A DNA stretch of 64,000 bases, taken from the NCBI GenBank assembly GCA_947683425.1, contig CANTUQ010000055.1, positions 3,460,001 to 3,524,000 on the forward strand, given 5' to 3'. The translations under genes were made by a program, and so were the position numbers. Every line of letters starts with the position of its first letter. The first letter of the stretch is position 1. Source of the DNA: Excoecaria cochinchinensis. Taxonomy: Eukaryota; Streptophyta; Magnoliopsida; Malpighiales; Euphorbiaceae. Shown here one piece after another: positions 1 to 11,796 of this stretch. Under the pieces are notes generated by a model that saw only the letters and a program-made list of their open reading frames with translations, did not search any database and was not told the DNA's origin.

Positions 1-1498
1 TTTAGGATTCAATTCTGATCACTTATTTTCTTAAAAAATAAGTGTTTTTTAACTTTAATTTTTGTGACAGAAAGCTTCGACACAAGCTTTCTTAATTATT
101 TTTTCTAGCAATCCACTGGAAATCAGTCTTTTCTTCTTTTGCAGCTAGAATCAAAACTTCTGAGGGTAAATACACAAGTTAGAGCCGATCCATTCTCTTT
201 CCTTAATTTTGTGTCGTTGATTATTCGTTTTATCCACAGTAAATTACTGTAAATTGCTATTAGTTTGTTTGTTTTTGTTTGTTATAATCAATTATGAAAA
301 TTGATTAAATTAATCAATTTGTTGACATGGTGCATGCAACGTAATTTGAATCTATAGAATATTCAGTAATAATCTTACTTTTTGTTTGATTCCTGCTTTT
401 GATCATTAATCTATTTTGTCAATTTCCAGTGTTTTTTCATCAAATATTATTTTTCTAATAGTCATAAATATTTTTCTCGATTAGGATTATTTATTTGGTT
501 GCCTCATCGAATTGTTTATTGTTATTATACATTTGATTTAATTACCTAACATTATTTTTATTCTTGTTTTTGTTTTTTGCCAAACTTATTTACTTCACTT
601 TGAGTGATGTTTCGGGGCAACCTGGAGAATCAAGGGGTTAGGAGCCTTCAAAGTTTGGTTTGCATTTTAATTTCTATATTTCCCTTATTTTATCGTGTTG
701 TATGTTTTATGCAAAATGGTATTTTGATGCATTTATTTTATAGAAATTCATTTTTTTTATAATAATAAAAATTGGGATTCTTATTAATAAAATAGGACCA
801 ATGTCCTATTTTAGCCAATAAAGCTTCATTTTCAAAAGAGACTTAGTTTTTATATAATGGGATCCAATTAACCCTATTTTTACCATCCAAAATAACTCTC
901 ATGTTTTTAAATTAACAAAGGAACCAATGTTCCTAAAATCTAATGAATGTCCCGATTTATTTATTATGTATTTTACTTCATTGTTTTTTGTGTATTTATT
1001 TATTTCGGGCCCTTGTAATTAATTTTGGGACAATTTTTATTCCTTTATTTATAGGGATTGTTTTATCCTATATTTTTCACTTGTAATTTATTTATTGCTT
1101 TCTTTACTGCTTTTCGAAGATGCTTGAAACGCGCTTTAGTTTATTGCATGGTCGTGTGAGAAGAGAGATAAAATAATTAACTCTAAAAACTCAATCATAT
1201 AACATTAACCAAAGGTATAAATAAGAATGAGGTCCCAAACATTCTCTGATTTTGGCCTCATAAGGTTAGAATTCATTTTTTAATATTTTATTGGGTGGCA
1301 ACTTCATGATACCTGCCTTATGATACCCCAATAGACACCCTCGTAGGTTGATTGCCAACAATGGAATAGGGGTGAATCCCTATCCCTTACGAAGTGACCA
1401 GGTTTTACGAGTTTTAATGAACCTCCATCTGGTCTCGAGTCCTAAAAGCAGACTTCCGAGAGCGACCAGGATGCCGAGCGGGGTTCGCGTGCGTCACA
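1..1498 (+). mobile_element. 3' part of a Tat-type LTR (cut by the window start)
   Basis: AT-rich non-coding sequence ending in GCGTGCGTCACA, the same terminus as the other Tat LTRs here. It shares their landmarks in the same order: CTGAGGGTAAA near 162 (donor-like GT at 166), 'accaatgtcct' boxes near 797 and 914, and a block near 1210-1340 ('ggtcccaaac', 'tattgggtggc'). No tRNA-Arg primer site follows, so this is either the right-hand LTR of an element or a solo LTR. It is inserted in the Athila gag region, which begins at 1499. The left end is outside the window, so the target duplication cannot be checked. Confidence 0.8.
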
Positions 1499-2656
1499 AT
1501 TACCATCAAGATTACAAGGATACCTTCCAAGCAATACGGAAGATAATCCTATGGAGCACTTAAAGGCAATCACATTGAGATCAGGTAAATCTTACACCCA
1601 CGAATTTTTTTTTCTAACAAGAATGAGGTTTTAAGGGAAAAGGAGATGAAGAAGGAAGATGAGCCTACTATCATGAGCATGACGCCTTTCGGGAGTGCGA
1701 CAGAGGGTAAACCGGCCAATATCGCAAGCGCGATTCTATCCACAAGCGCGCCAGTGGAGAAGGAGCATTATGTCGCGAGCGTGGCACCTATCACAGGTGC
1801 TACAGAAGGGACATCTAAGGCAAATGTTCTAAAAATTTTCCAACCTTGTCCACCATTTTCGCATGTCTCAAGAAGCAACACTATGATAAGCAATTTCAAA
1901 CTTTCCTTAATAAATTGAAGCATTTACATATTAATTTAAATTTTATTAAGGCTATAACTCAAATTCCTAAATTCCTAACTACGGTAAGTTTCTAAAGGAT
2001 TTAATTTCTAAGAAAAAGAGTTGGGAAGATTTATCTACTATTGAATTGACTGAAGCATGTAGTTCAGTAATCACTAACAATGTGCCTTTTAAGGTTAAAG
2101 ATAATGGGAGTTTTACTATTCCTTGTACTTTGGGGGATATTGAATTTCCTAAGTGTTTATGTGATTTAGCAGCTAGTATTAACCTTATGCCATTGTCAAT
2201 CTTTAAAAAGTTGGGATAGGAAGATGCTAAGTCTACTTCAATGGTTTTGCAATTAGCTGATCAATTAATTAAAAGACCATATGGCATAGTAGAGGATGTG
2301 CTAGTCAAAGTAGATAAATTTGTTTTGCCCACTGATTTTGTGATTTTGGATTTTACATATAATGTTAAATGTCCATTGATTTTATGAAGACTTTTCATGA
2401 GAATTGGTAGGGTGTTAGTTGATGTTTATGAGGAAACTTTGGTGTTAAGAGTAGGAGAGGATAAAGTAGAGTACCACATGAACAAAGCACTGAAATACCC
2501 CATGGATGAAAATGTGTGCATAAAAATTGATGTTATTGATGCTTGTGTCTTGGAAGTGTTGGATGATGTAGGTAAAGAGGAGGTCAATCTTGATGTGGAA
2601 GTGCATGAGGAAGAGGAGCAAGAGAACTCAAAGCCAGAACTATTGTATAGAAATAA
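1499..2656 (+). pseudogene. Athila gag C-terminus and protease (broken)
   Basis: Read in pieces across frameshifts, this encodes the end of Athila Gag (EHLKAITLRSGK at about 1553-1588), a spacer (1646-1918), then LKHLHINLNF and the aspartic protease at about 1985-2219. The protease active-site strand reads CDLAASINLMPLS, where Athila usually has D-L-G-A-S, so the glycine is replaced by alanine. A stop follows KKLG, and the rest of the protease region continues in the reading frame that starts at 2397 (IGRVLVDV, LRVGEDKVEYHMNKALKYP). The product would be part of a Gag-Pol polyprotein. The reading frame is cut at 2656 by a solo LTR and resumes at 5279. Confidence 0.8.
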
Positions 2657-5278
2657 TGTAACACCCCGAAATAGCCCTAGAAGAATGACAGAATTTTTGT
2701 TCAAAAAAAAAAGATTAGTGTTGTGTGTGTGAGTCCTGTCGCGAGCACAATAAGCGTCGCGGGCGCGACAGAGCCCTTCGGTGATAGGGTTATTAAATTG
2801 GCCTTTTAAGTAGTAGCTTTGTAGGAGAATGACACATGGCTTTGTAGGGAAGTGACAAGTGGCAATAGATTAATTTATGTTAAGAAAGATTAAGAGTTAA
2901 AGAGAAGATAAACATGTAATTAATGGGTTAGATAGCATTTAATAACCTAGTTAATTCTTGGATTTGCTTTGACCATTTGCCTCTCTCTTTTCTATTCCCG
3001 TTGGTTTCTTTGCCTTGGCCATTATTCTTCTTTTCTTTTCCTTTTCCTTGAGTTTCTGCCGTTCACTTGCTTTGCCCTTTCTTTCTTCTTTCTTCTTGAC
3101 ATGTTTTGAGTAATTCATTTGGATTAACTTGGAGAGGGATTAGTAGAGCTTGATTAGGTCTCCTCAGAAGGTAAGTAATGATATTTAGTTAGTATTGGTC
3201 TTCTTCTTTTATTTTATTTCTGTTTTTGATTTAAAGTAAGAGAGAAGAGTAACTTTGGTATTTTGAATGGTTTGTGTATGGAAGCTGTGGACAAGAGGCC
3301 CAATAAAGGCAAAGAGAAGGTCGGAGCCGAGTAGAGAGCGCGGTTCAACTCCTAGAGGTAGGGATCGTGTGCGGCTTTTCTTTTACTCGTTTTGATTGCT
3401 TGTTGTGATATATGATGTTTGAATATGCATATGTTGTGGTTATATGAGTGTTAAATGAGTTGTACATGTTTTATAGTTGTGAAGTGTGTTATGGGTAAAA
3501 TTCTGTTTAGTTGTTCATAGACCTCTGTGTATTGTATTTGACATAAGTGGAGTTACAAGACTTCAATTGAATTGATTCAAATTGCATACGAAACATAAGA
3601 TCCGTAGATAAAAATTTCTAAGAGGGTGCTTGAGCTAATTCTGGCTGTAAGTATCCCTAAAAGTAATTAAAACGTAGGTGACCCTGTTCTGGTGGGTTCA
3701 CTGGAACAGTAGAGGTTATTTAGGTCATATATTAAGTTGTAGATGTCCAAATGACCTGAAAATTGTCCCATTTGAAAGCTAACATCCTAGTGAACAATTA
3801 TTATGAAGAAAATTTTTCTAAAAAGGTGGTCTAGATGGTGGTTTTTGCGATTCAAGTTTAGGATAAAAAGTGGTGCCGTGAGGCACCAAAGGCGAGTCTT
3901 CTGTCGCGAGCGCGACACATGTCGCGACCTCGCAACAGAACAACTCATTTTAAGCTTTTTCTTCTTCTTTTTGAGCTCCTAGTTGCCATGGGTCAACCCC
4001 TTACCTTTCCCCTTAGCTTATAATGCATGTTTAGGGTTAGTAAATGACTACAAAGTAGTTATCAACGGGGAAATACACTTGAACATGTTTAAAATTTGTA
4101 ATTTAACTAATAAAGATTGTATATGCATTTGGTATAATATCTAGAGTGTATCTTTTGGCAATCTGGCTTCTGTCGCGAGCGCGACATCTTATCGCCATCG
4201 CGACAGTAAACCTGGCTTCTGTCGCGAGCGCGACTCCTTGTCGTGATCGCGACAGTGAACCTTCTCGTCTTGTTCTACTTTGAGATATGTTTTCTTCTAT
4301 CTTAATTTATATGTTGATGCGATGAAGTGATAACATGTATACATGAATTAAGTAAATGAGTTGATATCTGTGTACGGTATGTGAGTTGTATCTGAGCCTG
4401 ATTACCGTTATAGTGGATAGATAAGCAAGCTTATAAAGGGCTAGAGTGCAGCTGCTAGAGTTGGCCTTAATTGTGCCCAGAGTTCGGAATACCTCGTGTA
4501 TTCCATAGAGTTTGAGTTAATTCTCCACATGTAAGATACTGTAAACAGTATCCAGAGTTACCCGTATCCACCATGAAAGGAATTCAGGCTTATTGTTATT
4601 GTACAGTGAATATGAGAGAAATGTTTAAGTACATGACAGTTTATATATATAAGTATATGTTTACAAGAATGTGGACACATGAATATGTAAAAGAGTAGAT
4701 GTTATGTACTTGTGAGTTCATAGTATTTGATATTTGAACATGCAACCTATATATGTATAAGAGCTATATGCATGAGCTAGTTGCTTTTATTACATGAGAT
4801 CCTGTCACGTGAACTGTGTGATTTATTTGTGACTTCGTAAAGAAGTCCTTTGCATTATTTTATCCCCACTAAGCGTTATCGCTTAGCACGGATGTTTGTT
4901 TCCGTGTAGGTTGACAGGTGCGGACCAGTGAAAGCGTTCATCTGCAAGTGAGGGCCACTAGGAGCTTTTTGATATACCCTTTTTGTATAAGATAGAATTA
5001 GAGTTTATGATGTTTTGAGTAACATCATTATGTATATAGAGAGTTTAGTCTCGACATATAATCGTTAAATGTATTTGTATATGTAACGTAAATGAATATG
5101 TAATAACTATAAAACTTTTGTATATGTATAGTTTATATGTATAATAAAAGTAATTTTGTTTGGGCCCAACTTATTTCTAATTGTTTATTACTACCGCTTC
5201 CGCTAATGCATGTGCAAGTATACGTAAGTGTCCGCGTAGCGCCCCGATATTCCTTACCGGGGGTATGGGGGTGTTACA
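2657..5278 (+). mobile_element. Solo LTR of the N2 (Tekay-type non-autonomous) family
   Basis: It starts TGTAACACCCC and ends GGGGGTGTTACA, 2622 bases long, with no internal region. Flanks are AATAA on the left (2652-2656) and AATGA on the right (5279-5283), a 5-base target duplication with one difference. It aligns along its length with the LTRs at 58306 and 61742. It carries GTCGCGAGCGCGAC palindromes (near 2737-2772, 3900-3945, 4169-4255), hairpins at 4486-4504 and 4535-4552, and the double stem-loop at 4865-4912. A splice-donor-like AAG/GTAAGT occurs near 3169. It splits the Athila protease region. Confidence 0.88.
4865..4912 (+). promoter_or_regulatory. Conserved double stem-loop in the LTR
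   Basis: First stem CTAAGCG-TTAT-CGCTTAG (4869-4886). It is followed, sharing one base, by the second stem GCACGGA / TCCGTGT with an 8-base loop (4886-4907). Other families have GCACGGG / CCCGTGC at this place, so both sides of the pair changed together. The structure lies about 370 bases from the LTR end. The function is unknown; a role in the RNA (dimerisation, packaging, 3' end formation) is an inference. Confidence 0.7.
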
Positions 5279-5880
5279 AATGAGGCACCTTTGCCACCAT
5301 CCATTGTAAGTCCTCCTAATGTGGAGTTAAAAGAACTACTAAGCTATTTGAGGTATGCATTTCTTGGTAACAATAGCACTTTACCTATCATTGTCTCTAA
5401 TAAGCTAACTAATAAGCTAGAGTCTTTGTTGTTAGAAGTGGTTAGAAAGAGGATCAAAAGTATAGGTTGGCAAATTTTTGATTTAAAGAGAATTAGTCCT
5501 AATGTAGTGATGCATAGGATTAATATGGAGGATGAGTGTCAACCTAAGGCTAATAGACAAAGGAAACTTAACCCCAATATGAAGGAGGTAGTTAAAAAAG
5601 AAGTCATTAAGTTGTTAGATACTGGGATTATCTATCCGATTTCGGATAGTGCATGGGTGAGTCCTATACATTGTGTACCGAAGAAAGGGGGAATGACTAT
5701 GGTTAGGAATGAGAATGAAAATTTGATTCCTATATGAACCACCACGGGTTAAAGGGTTTGTATTGACTATAAGAAGTTGAATTCAGCCACTAGAAAAGAT
5801 CACTTTCCTTTGCCATTCATAGATCAAATGTTAGAAAGGATAGTTGGCCATTCTCATTATTGTTTCTTAGATGTATCATA
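5279..5880 (+). pseudogene. Athila reverse transcriptase, N-terminal part
   Basis: After the solo LTR the Athila frame resumes with a proline-rich linker, then LRYAFLGNNSTLP, IGWQIFDLKRISP and RRLNPNMKEVVKKE-type sequence, through WVSPIHCVPKKGG to 5737. A stop follows ENLIPI. The next frame reads VCIDYKKLNSATRKDHFPLPF to YCFLD near 5870, covering the fingers and first palm strand of RT. The catalytic YxDD region, RNase H and the integrase N-terminus are missing through an internal deletion. It is not functional. Confidence 0.85.
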
Positions 5881-6585
5881 AGTGATGGAGGTACGCATTT
5901 TATAAACCGATCTTTTGCTTCATTATTGCACAAATATGGTGTTCATCATAGGGTAGTTACTCCTTACCACCCACAAACTAGTGGTCAAGTAGAGGTTTCC
6001 AATAGAGAGCTTAAATGGATACTTGAAAAAATAATTTCTAGCTCTAGGAAAGATTGGGCACACAAATTAGATGATGCACTTTGGGCATATCGAACTGCTT
6101 TTAAAACACCTATTGGGATGTCACCACATAGGTTAGTGTATGTCAAAGCATGTCATTTTCCTGTTGAGTTAGAGCATAGAGCTTATTGGGCCATTAGGGC
6201 ATTGAATTATGACATTAAGGAGGCTAGTGTGAAAAGATGTTTACAATTGAATGAACTTGATGAATTACGCCTTATGTCTTATGAAAATGCAGGAATATAT
6301 AAGGAAAGATCAAAGAAATGGCATGATGCTCACATTAGGTATAAGAGCTTTAAGGTAGGAGACAAAGTTCTTTTATTTATCTTTAGATTGAAATTATTTC
6401 CTGGAAAGTTAAGGTCTAGGTGGAGTGGACCTTTTGAGGTGACACAAGTATTTGACCATGGTTATTTGGAACTTAAAAATGATAAAGGAGAATTTTTTAA
6501 GGCCAATGGTCAAAGATGTAAGATATATTTAGATGGAACTTTTCAAGGTAGAAAGGTCTCAAGTATCTCTCTACAATTGGGTTAA
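5860..6585 (+). pseudogene. Athila integrase, C-terminal half
   Basis: An open frame of 241 codons beginning just after the deletion junction. It contains the second catalytic aspartate (ISDGGTHF), the glutamate (TSGQVEVSNRE), the DALWAYRTAFKTPIG segment, and the C-terminal DNA-binding part (VGDKVLLF, LRSRWSGPFEVTQV). The zinc-binding N-terminus and the first catalytic aspartate are gone. The start codon is simply the first ATG after the junction and is not a natural initiator. The frame ends at a stop near the end of Athila pol. Confidence 0.85.
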
Positions 6586-6789
6586 AGGTTATTTACACAT
6601 TCTTTTTATTTTGTTTTTATTGTATTATGTCTAAGTTATTTTTGTATGTTATATTTTATTTTGAATTATGAAATATAATATTACTAACATAGTTTATTTT
6701 TGTTCTATAGGTTACATTAGTAAGTAGGTATATTAGTATAGTTTAATTATTGAGTGTCTTCTTCAAATAAAAATTTTGGTTGTGTTTTT
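6586..6789 (+). other. Athila post-pol non-coding stretch
   Basis: AT-rich sequence between the integrase stop and the Tekay insertion, continued on the other side at 19175. No gene or clear signal is seen in it. Confidence 0.5.
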
Positions 6790-7189
6790 TGTAACACCCC
6801 CTTCCCATACATAGGCGATCCCATCCGATACGGAGTAAGATGCCGTAAGAGTCAAGGTGCCACCAAACAGATGCAAAGCAATCCATATATTCATTCATTC
6901 ATACATACCAAAAATACGGAATAAATAAAAACTTCAAAGGAAAAGAAAACCATAGCTGATCATGCATTAATATAATAAACCATCACAATAATGTTCTGAT
7001 CAAACCAGCTGGTACAAAAGAAATTACAAAACCAAAATATAAATACAAAAGCGGAAGCTGAAAAAAAACTAACACAAGAGAGTTCTATACAAAAAGAATA
7101 ATCAAAGATTACAAAATTAAGCCCTACACTAAAACCTTCTGTGTTGGCTTGACGGCGGCGACTCTCTCAAAGCAAAACTCCTTCCACAC

Positions 7190-7235
7190 CTGCACGGGTA
7201 AAAACACCGTGCTAAGCGATAAACGCTTAGTGGGG
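7190..7235 (-). promoter_or_regulatory. Conserved double stem-loop in Tekay 3' LTR
   Basis: On the minus strand: CTAAGCG-TTTAT-CGCTTAG (plus 7212-7230), then GCACGG / CCGTGC with a T-rich loop. The loop of the first stem is one base longer than in the other families. The same structure occurs in the other LTR of this element at 17085-17130. Confidence 0.7.
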
Positions 7236-7904
7236 AAACACACATATAATATGGACGGTCACACACAATGGTCGTCAAGGCAGAACACATTCACAATGCC
7301 AAAATGCAATAGCTCATAACATAATTCATAAGAACATACTCACAGTTTAAAGCCATACATTTCATCATTTCTCATTCCGACATCACATGTATATAGTCAT
7401 AAGAGTATAGTAAACCAGTCGAACACCAAAAGAACACCTGCTGACTCTGGGTAGTGGATAACGAGTGTACAGACAGTACTTTACGGGTACAAGCCGATTA
7501 CAGACAGTACCTTACGGGTACGAATCGAGAAAACCATTTTACTTTAAACTTTCACAAATCATTTCAAAAAGGGACCTTAAACAAGATCCAAACACATAAT
7601 AGGGTTCGCGAGGAACCAAACGGGGACCTGATCGGGGTCCAAACGAAACAAAGGGCTGCAGCTAAAAGACTCTATTATGCATGCCTAACTATCCACTTAC
7701 TTGACTCTAGCAGGTTCTGCGTCATTCAAATCACATTTCAGGACATAACATATAATTCATCTGAAGAATCATGGTAACACTCATATCAAAGCATACAAAA
7801 ATATGACATGCATCATATAGCAGTATAAGTCCATTCGGAAGAATTACGGAATTCATTGTTGAGTTAAAAACCGGGAAATTTAAGAAAATAGGCCAAACGG
7901 AGGT

Positions 7905-8310
7905 GACCAACAAGGTGGGCCGGTCACAGGTCGTGACTGGCATCACAACTCGTGACTGGCCTCCTTCACAAGCCGGTCACGAGTCGTGACTGGGAGTCAC
8001 GTCTCGTGACTGGCTTTCTTCCTTCGTTGGTCACGCGACGTGACTTGTCCCTTTTCTCGCTGGTCACGAGTCGTGACTGGGTGTCACGTCTCGTGATTGG
8101 CTTCTTTAGGGCTGATCACGCGTGACTACCTCAGGCCGGTCACGAGTCGTGACTGGAAGTCACGCCTCGTGACTGCCTTCCTCTTGGCTGGTCACGAGTT
8201 TAGACAGGCAGTCACAACTCGTGACTAGCTTCTTTCTGGCAGGTCACGAGTCGTGACTGGAAGTCACGTCTCGTGACTTGCCTCTTTTCTTGGGTAGTCA
8301 CGCGACAGAC
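7905..8310. repeat. Cluster of GTCACGA-type palindromes (Tekay LTR)
   Basis: About 400 bases with more than a dozen dyads such as GTCACGA-G-TCGTGAC, GTCACG-TCT-CGTGAC and GTCAC-AACTC-GTGAC, alternating with short CT-rich spacers. The copy in the other LTR is at about 17810-18195. The clusters are GC-rich within an AT-rich LTR. Confidence 0.85.
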
Positions 8311-9244
8311 ACAGCAAAACGGGAATTTTCTACAGTAACACGATTTTCCATATTTCCAGAATTTTCCCAGAACATAGAAATCAACTCCAAACTTGAATCA
8401 AAATCACACAAATCAGTTCTTACCTTCCAAAAGATCATTCAAGCATTAAAATGACATATAACAACTTAATTCAACACTTATCACAATCAAAATCATAGAT
8501 AACCACATTCAAGAACATAAACCCTTGAAATTACAGTAAGTTCAAGTCAAGCACAATCCACAAGTAAAAATCCCAAACCTGAGATTCTAAGCTTCAATCA
8601 CTTAGCTCCACTCGTCCCAGCAACCTCCTTGCCCTTGGGATCGCGAGGGGCCTCAGCTAAACACAACAAATCAAAGAACACCCAACAATGCAAACCCTAA
8701 GTTAAATCTAAACCCAAAGAAGAAAAGAAGATGAACACAAATGGAAAACAAGATGAGAAGAGTACAATTACTTACCAATGAGATGCAAAGAGATGATTAA
8801 CTTCACCAATAAAGTCTTGAATCCACACCACAATTCTTAGAATGAAGAAAATGAAGAAGAAGAAGGTGAGTGAAGAAGGAAACGTGAATCTGCCAATTCC
8901 CTTTCTTTCTTTCCTTTTTCTTTTTCTTTTCTTTGCCCTAAGCATGTGTCCATTTCCTATTGGTGAAGCTAACCACTCACACCAAACTAACATGCACTAC
9001 ACACACCTAATACACTCCCAACTAATGCACACCCTACAATGGTATGAACACACACACACAAGCATAACCCAACTTAAAACACCATAATATGATATGCTCA
9101 AGTGCACACAACTATTATCCTAATAATTCACACACTAATACCCTATATGCACCCACATACTAACAAAATCCAAAAACATGCATTTTACCAAAATACCCTT
9201 ATGATATGCCGAACACATGCACATGCATGTTCACACAGACAGGC

Positions 9245-9421
9245 TCATTCTACTAGGGGGCAAATGGGGTGTGACAACTCTCCCCTACTAATAAGAATTT
9301 CGTCCTCGAAATTCTCACTTGAACTGAACAACTGCGGATACTGAGCTCTCATCGACTCTTCTGGTTCCCAAGTCGCATCCTCGACTCCATGATGGTTCCA
9401 TAACACTTTTACCAAAGGGAT
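9245..9421 (-). pseudogene. Tekay pol C-terminus: chromodomain
   Basis: Directly downstream of the TAG at 9422-9424 and in the same frame. It reads IPLVKVLWNHHGVEDAT, then WEPEESMRAQYPQLF, the chromodomain signature of Tekay/Del integrases, followed by ENFEDEILISRGEL up to the 3' LTR. In chromoviruses this domain steers integration toward marked heterochromatin. It would be reached only by reading through the stop. Confidence 0.82.
9277..9317 (-). promoter_or_regulatory. Polypurine tract and upstream inverted repeat (Tekay)
   Basis: On the minus strand the purine-rich TAGTAGGGGAGAGT (plus 9277-9290) abuts the 3' LTR, as expected of the plus-strand primer. Just upstream lies GAATTTCG-AGGA-CGAAATTC (plus 9295-9314 by reverse complement), which also encodes the last residues of Pol (NFEDEI). 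Confidence 0.8.
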
Positions 9422-11377
9422 CTACTTACTCCTCAGTTGCCTCACCTCTCGAGCTAGAATGGCTCGCGGTTCCTCATCATAGGAAAAATCTGGCTGAACC
9501 TGAATATCCTGAACTGAAAGAACATGCGAAGGATCTGATCTGTACCGGCGAAGCATCGAAACATGGAACACATCGTGCAACTTTGCTAACTCCATCGGTA
9601 AAGCCAATCTATAGGCTACACGTCCTACCTTAGCCAAAATCTCATAAGGACCAATGAAACGAGGACTAAGCTTGCCTTTCTTTCCAAATCGAAGCACTTT
9701 CCTCCAAGGTGAAACTTTAAGGAAAACTTTATCCCCGATCTCAAAATGCACGTCTTTCCTCTTCAGATTAGCATAAGACTTCTGTCGATCCTTGGCTGCC
9801 TTTAAATTCCGCTGTACCACTCTGATCTTTTCTTCAGTATCTCTAACCAAGTCTGGCCCAATCACTGATCTCTCGGATAGCTCGGTCCAACAAACCGGAG
9901 TCCTACACTGTCGACCATACAAAGCCTCATATGGTGCCATACCGATACTCGACTGGAAGCTATTGTTGTAGGCAAACTCCATAAGCGACACATATCTATC
10001 CCAACTACCCGGAAAATCCAAAGCACAAGCCCTCATCATATCTTCTAAAATCTGAATGACCCGCTCTGACTGACCATCTGTCTGAGGATGAAATGCTGTA
10101 CGGAAGTTCAACCTAGTGCCCAAAGCTCTCTGTAACTCCTTCCAAAACTTGGAAGTGAACCTCAGATCCCGATCTGACACTATGGACAATGGCACACCAT
10201 GCAACCGAACTATCTCATCCACATAGATACTGGCCAATCTATCCATCGAGTAGTCCACTCTAACTAGCAGAAAATGAGCTGACTTCGCAAGTCGATCCAC
10301 TATTACCCAAACTGAGTCATGCTTCTTCTGAGTCAAGGGCAAACCAGAAACAAAGTCCATGGCGATATCATCCCACTTCCACTCAGGAATGGATAAAGGC
10401 GTAAGCAATCCTGAAGGAACCTGATGTTCGGCCTTTACCTGCTGACAAGTCAAACACTTGGACACAAAATCCACTATATCACGCTTCATACCAGACCACC
10501 AATAAAACTGTCTCATGTCCCGATACATCTTCTCACTGCCAGGATGCATAGTAAAAACTGTACTATGCGCCTCACTCATAAGCTGTCTCCTCAAATCCTC
10601 AGACTCTGGCACACACAAGCGATCTCTGAACATAAGCACCTCATCCTGAACTGAGAACTCTGACTGCTTACCCGATCTGACCTCTTGCACAATCCGCTGA
10701 AGTCTCACATCATCCCTCTGAGCATCCACAATCCTCTGTCTCAAGGTAGGCTTCACACGCAACTGAGCAAGCAAAGCCCCATCTGAACCAAACCTCCATC
10801 TGAACCATCTCAGGAACAAGGCTGAAACTGACTTCCGACTCAAAGCATCTGCGACTACATTGGCCTTACCAGGATGGTAATCCACAATGCAGTCGTAGTC
10901 CTTAAACAACTCAAGCCAACGGCGCTGTCTCATGTTCAATTCTTTTTGTGTGAGGAAGTACTTCAAGCTCTTGTGGTCCGAAAAGATCCTACACTTTTCT
11001 CCATACAGATAATGACGCCAAATCTTCAAGGCAAAGATCACAGCTGCTAACTCAAGATCATGCGTCGGATAGTTCTTCTCATGTGGCTTTAACTGACGAG
11101 AAGCATAAGCCACAACCTTACCTTCTTGCATCAAAACACATCCAAGGCCCACACCTGAAGCATCACTATAAATGACAAACTCTTTACCCGAGATGGGTTG
11201 AGTAAGAATAGGAGCCTCAACAAGCAACTGCTTCAACTGATCAAAACAAGCCTGGCATCTATCTGACCACTCAAATCTGACCCCTTTCCTCAACAATCTA
11301 GTCATCGGAGCGGCAATCACAGAAAAGCCCTTAACAAACAGATGGTAGTACCCTGCCAAACCAAGGAAACTCCTCAC
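9422..11377 (-). pseudogene. Tekay pol: end of RT, RNase H and integrase
   Basis: A 651-codon open stretch on the minus strand. It covers the RT thumb (RSFLGLAGYY), RNase H (YSDASGVGLGCVL, the DLELAAVIFAL helix, SDHKSLKYFL, ADALSRKS), and integrase with an H-H-C-C finger (near CLTCQQ) and the acidic triad (MDFVSGLP, SDRDLRFTS, GQSERVIQ; roughly residues 340, 400 and 436). The integrase C-terminus ends KLHDVFHVSMLRRY. It is the longest undamaged part of this element, but is bounded by TAG stops at both ends (11402-11404 upstream, 9422-9424 downstream). The first ATG is internal, not a true start. Confidence 0.9.
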
Positions 11378-11401
11378 TTCCTGAACATTTCTAGGCGCTT
11401 T

Positions 11402-11752
11402 CTAATCAACAATCACCTCAATCTTGGCTAGATTAACCTCAATACCCCTAGCTGAAACAATGTGACCCAAGAATGACACTTCTCGAAGCCAGAAATCACA
11501 CTTGCTAAGCTTGGCAAACAACTGATGCTCTCTCAACATCTGCAAAACTAATCTGAGATGCTCCTCATGCTCACTCTCATCCTTGGAATACACCAAGATA
11601 TCATCAATGAACACTACTACAAATCGATCTAAGTATGGCCTAAACACACGGTTCATTAGATCCATAAAAGCCGCTAGAGCATTGGTCAAACCAAACGGCA
11701 TCACAAGAAACTCATAGTGGCCATACCTAGTTCGAAATGCAGTCTTAACCAC
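11402..11752 (-). pseudogene. Tekay pol: RT palm with catalytic FIDD
   Basis: A 116-codon open stretch, in frame with the next one downstream and separated from it by one TAG that replaces the tryptophan usual before KAPRNV. It contains KTAFRTRYGHYEFLVMPFGL and the catalytic VVFIDDILVYSK, then LSKCDFWL and SFLGHIVSARGIEV. The real frame extends upstream of the ATG to the frameshift near 11800-11830. Confidence 0.88.
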
Positions 11753-11796
11753 ATCTGCATCTTGAACTCGAAGCTGATAATACCCTGATCGAAGAT

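Larger units (their letters stand above)
6790..9276 (-). repeat. Tekay 3' LTR
   Basis: 2487 bases; on the minus strand it reads TGTCACACCCC ... GGGGGTGTTACA. It holds a dense cluster of GTCACGA-G-TCGTGAC palindromes and spaced relatives (about 7905-8310). Then, going downstream on the minus strand, come hairpins with GTACC/GGTAC, GGTTC/GAACC and GGACC/GGTCC stems (about 7640-7450) and the double stem-loop (7190-7235). Small open frames in it (8772-9087 on either strand) recur in the other LTR and look like chance. Confidence 0.9.

Noticed and set aside
7905..8310. CRISPR-like array of short spaced palindromic repeats
   Set aside because: Repeats and spacers are irregular in length, the sequence lies in a plant LTR, and no cas genes exist in the window.
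8772..9087. Small ORFs conserved at 8772-9087 and 18670-18985
   Set aside because: They are conserved only because they lie in the two LTR copies of one recent element; both strands are open over a low-complexity AG/CT stretch.
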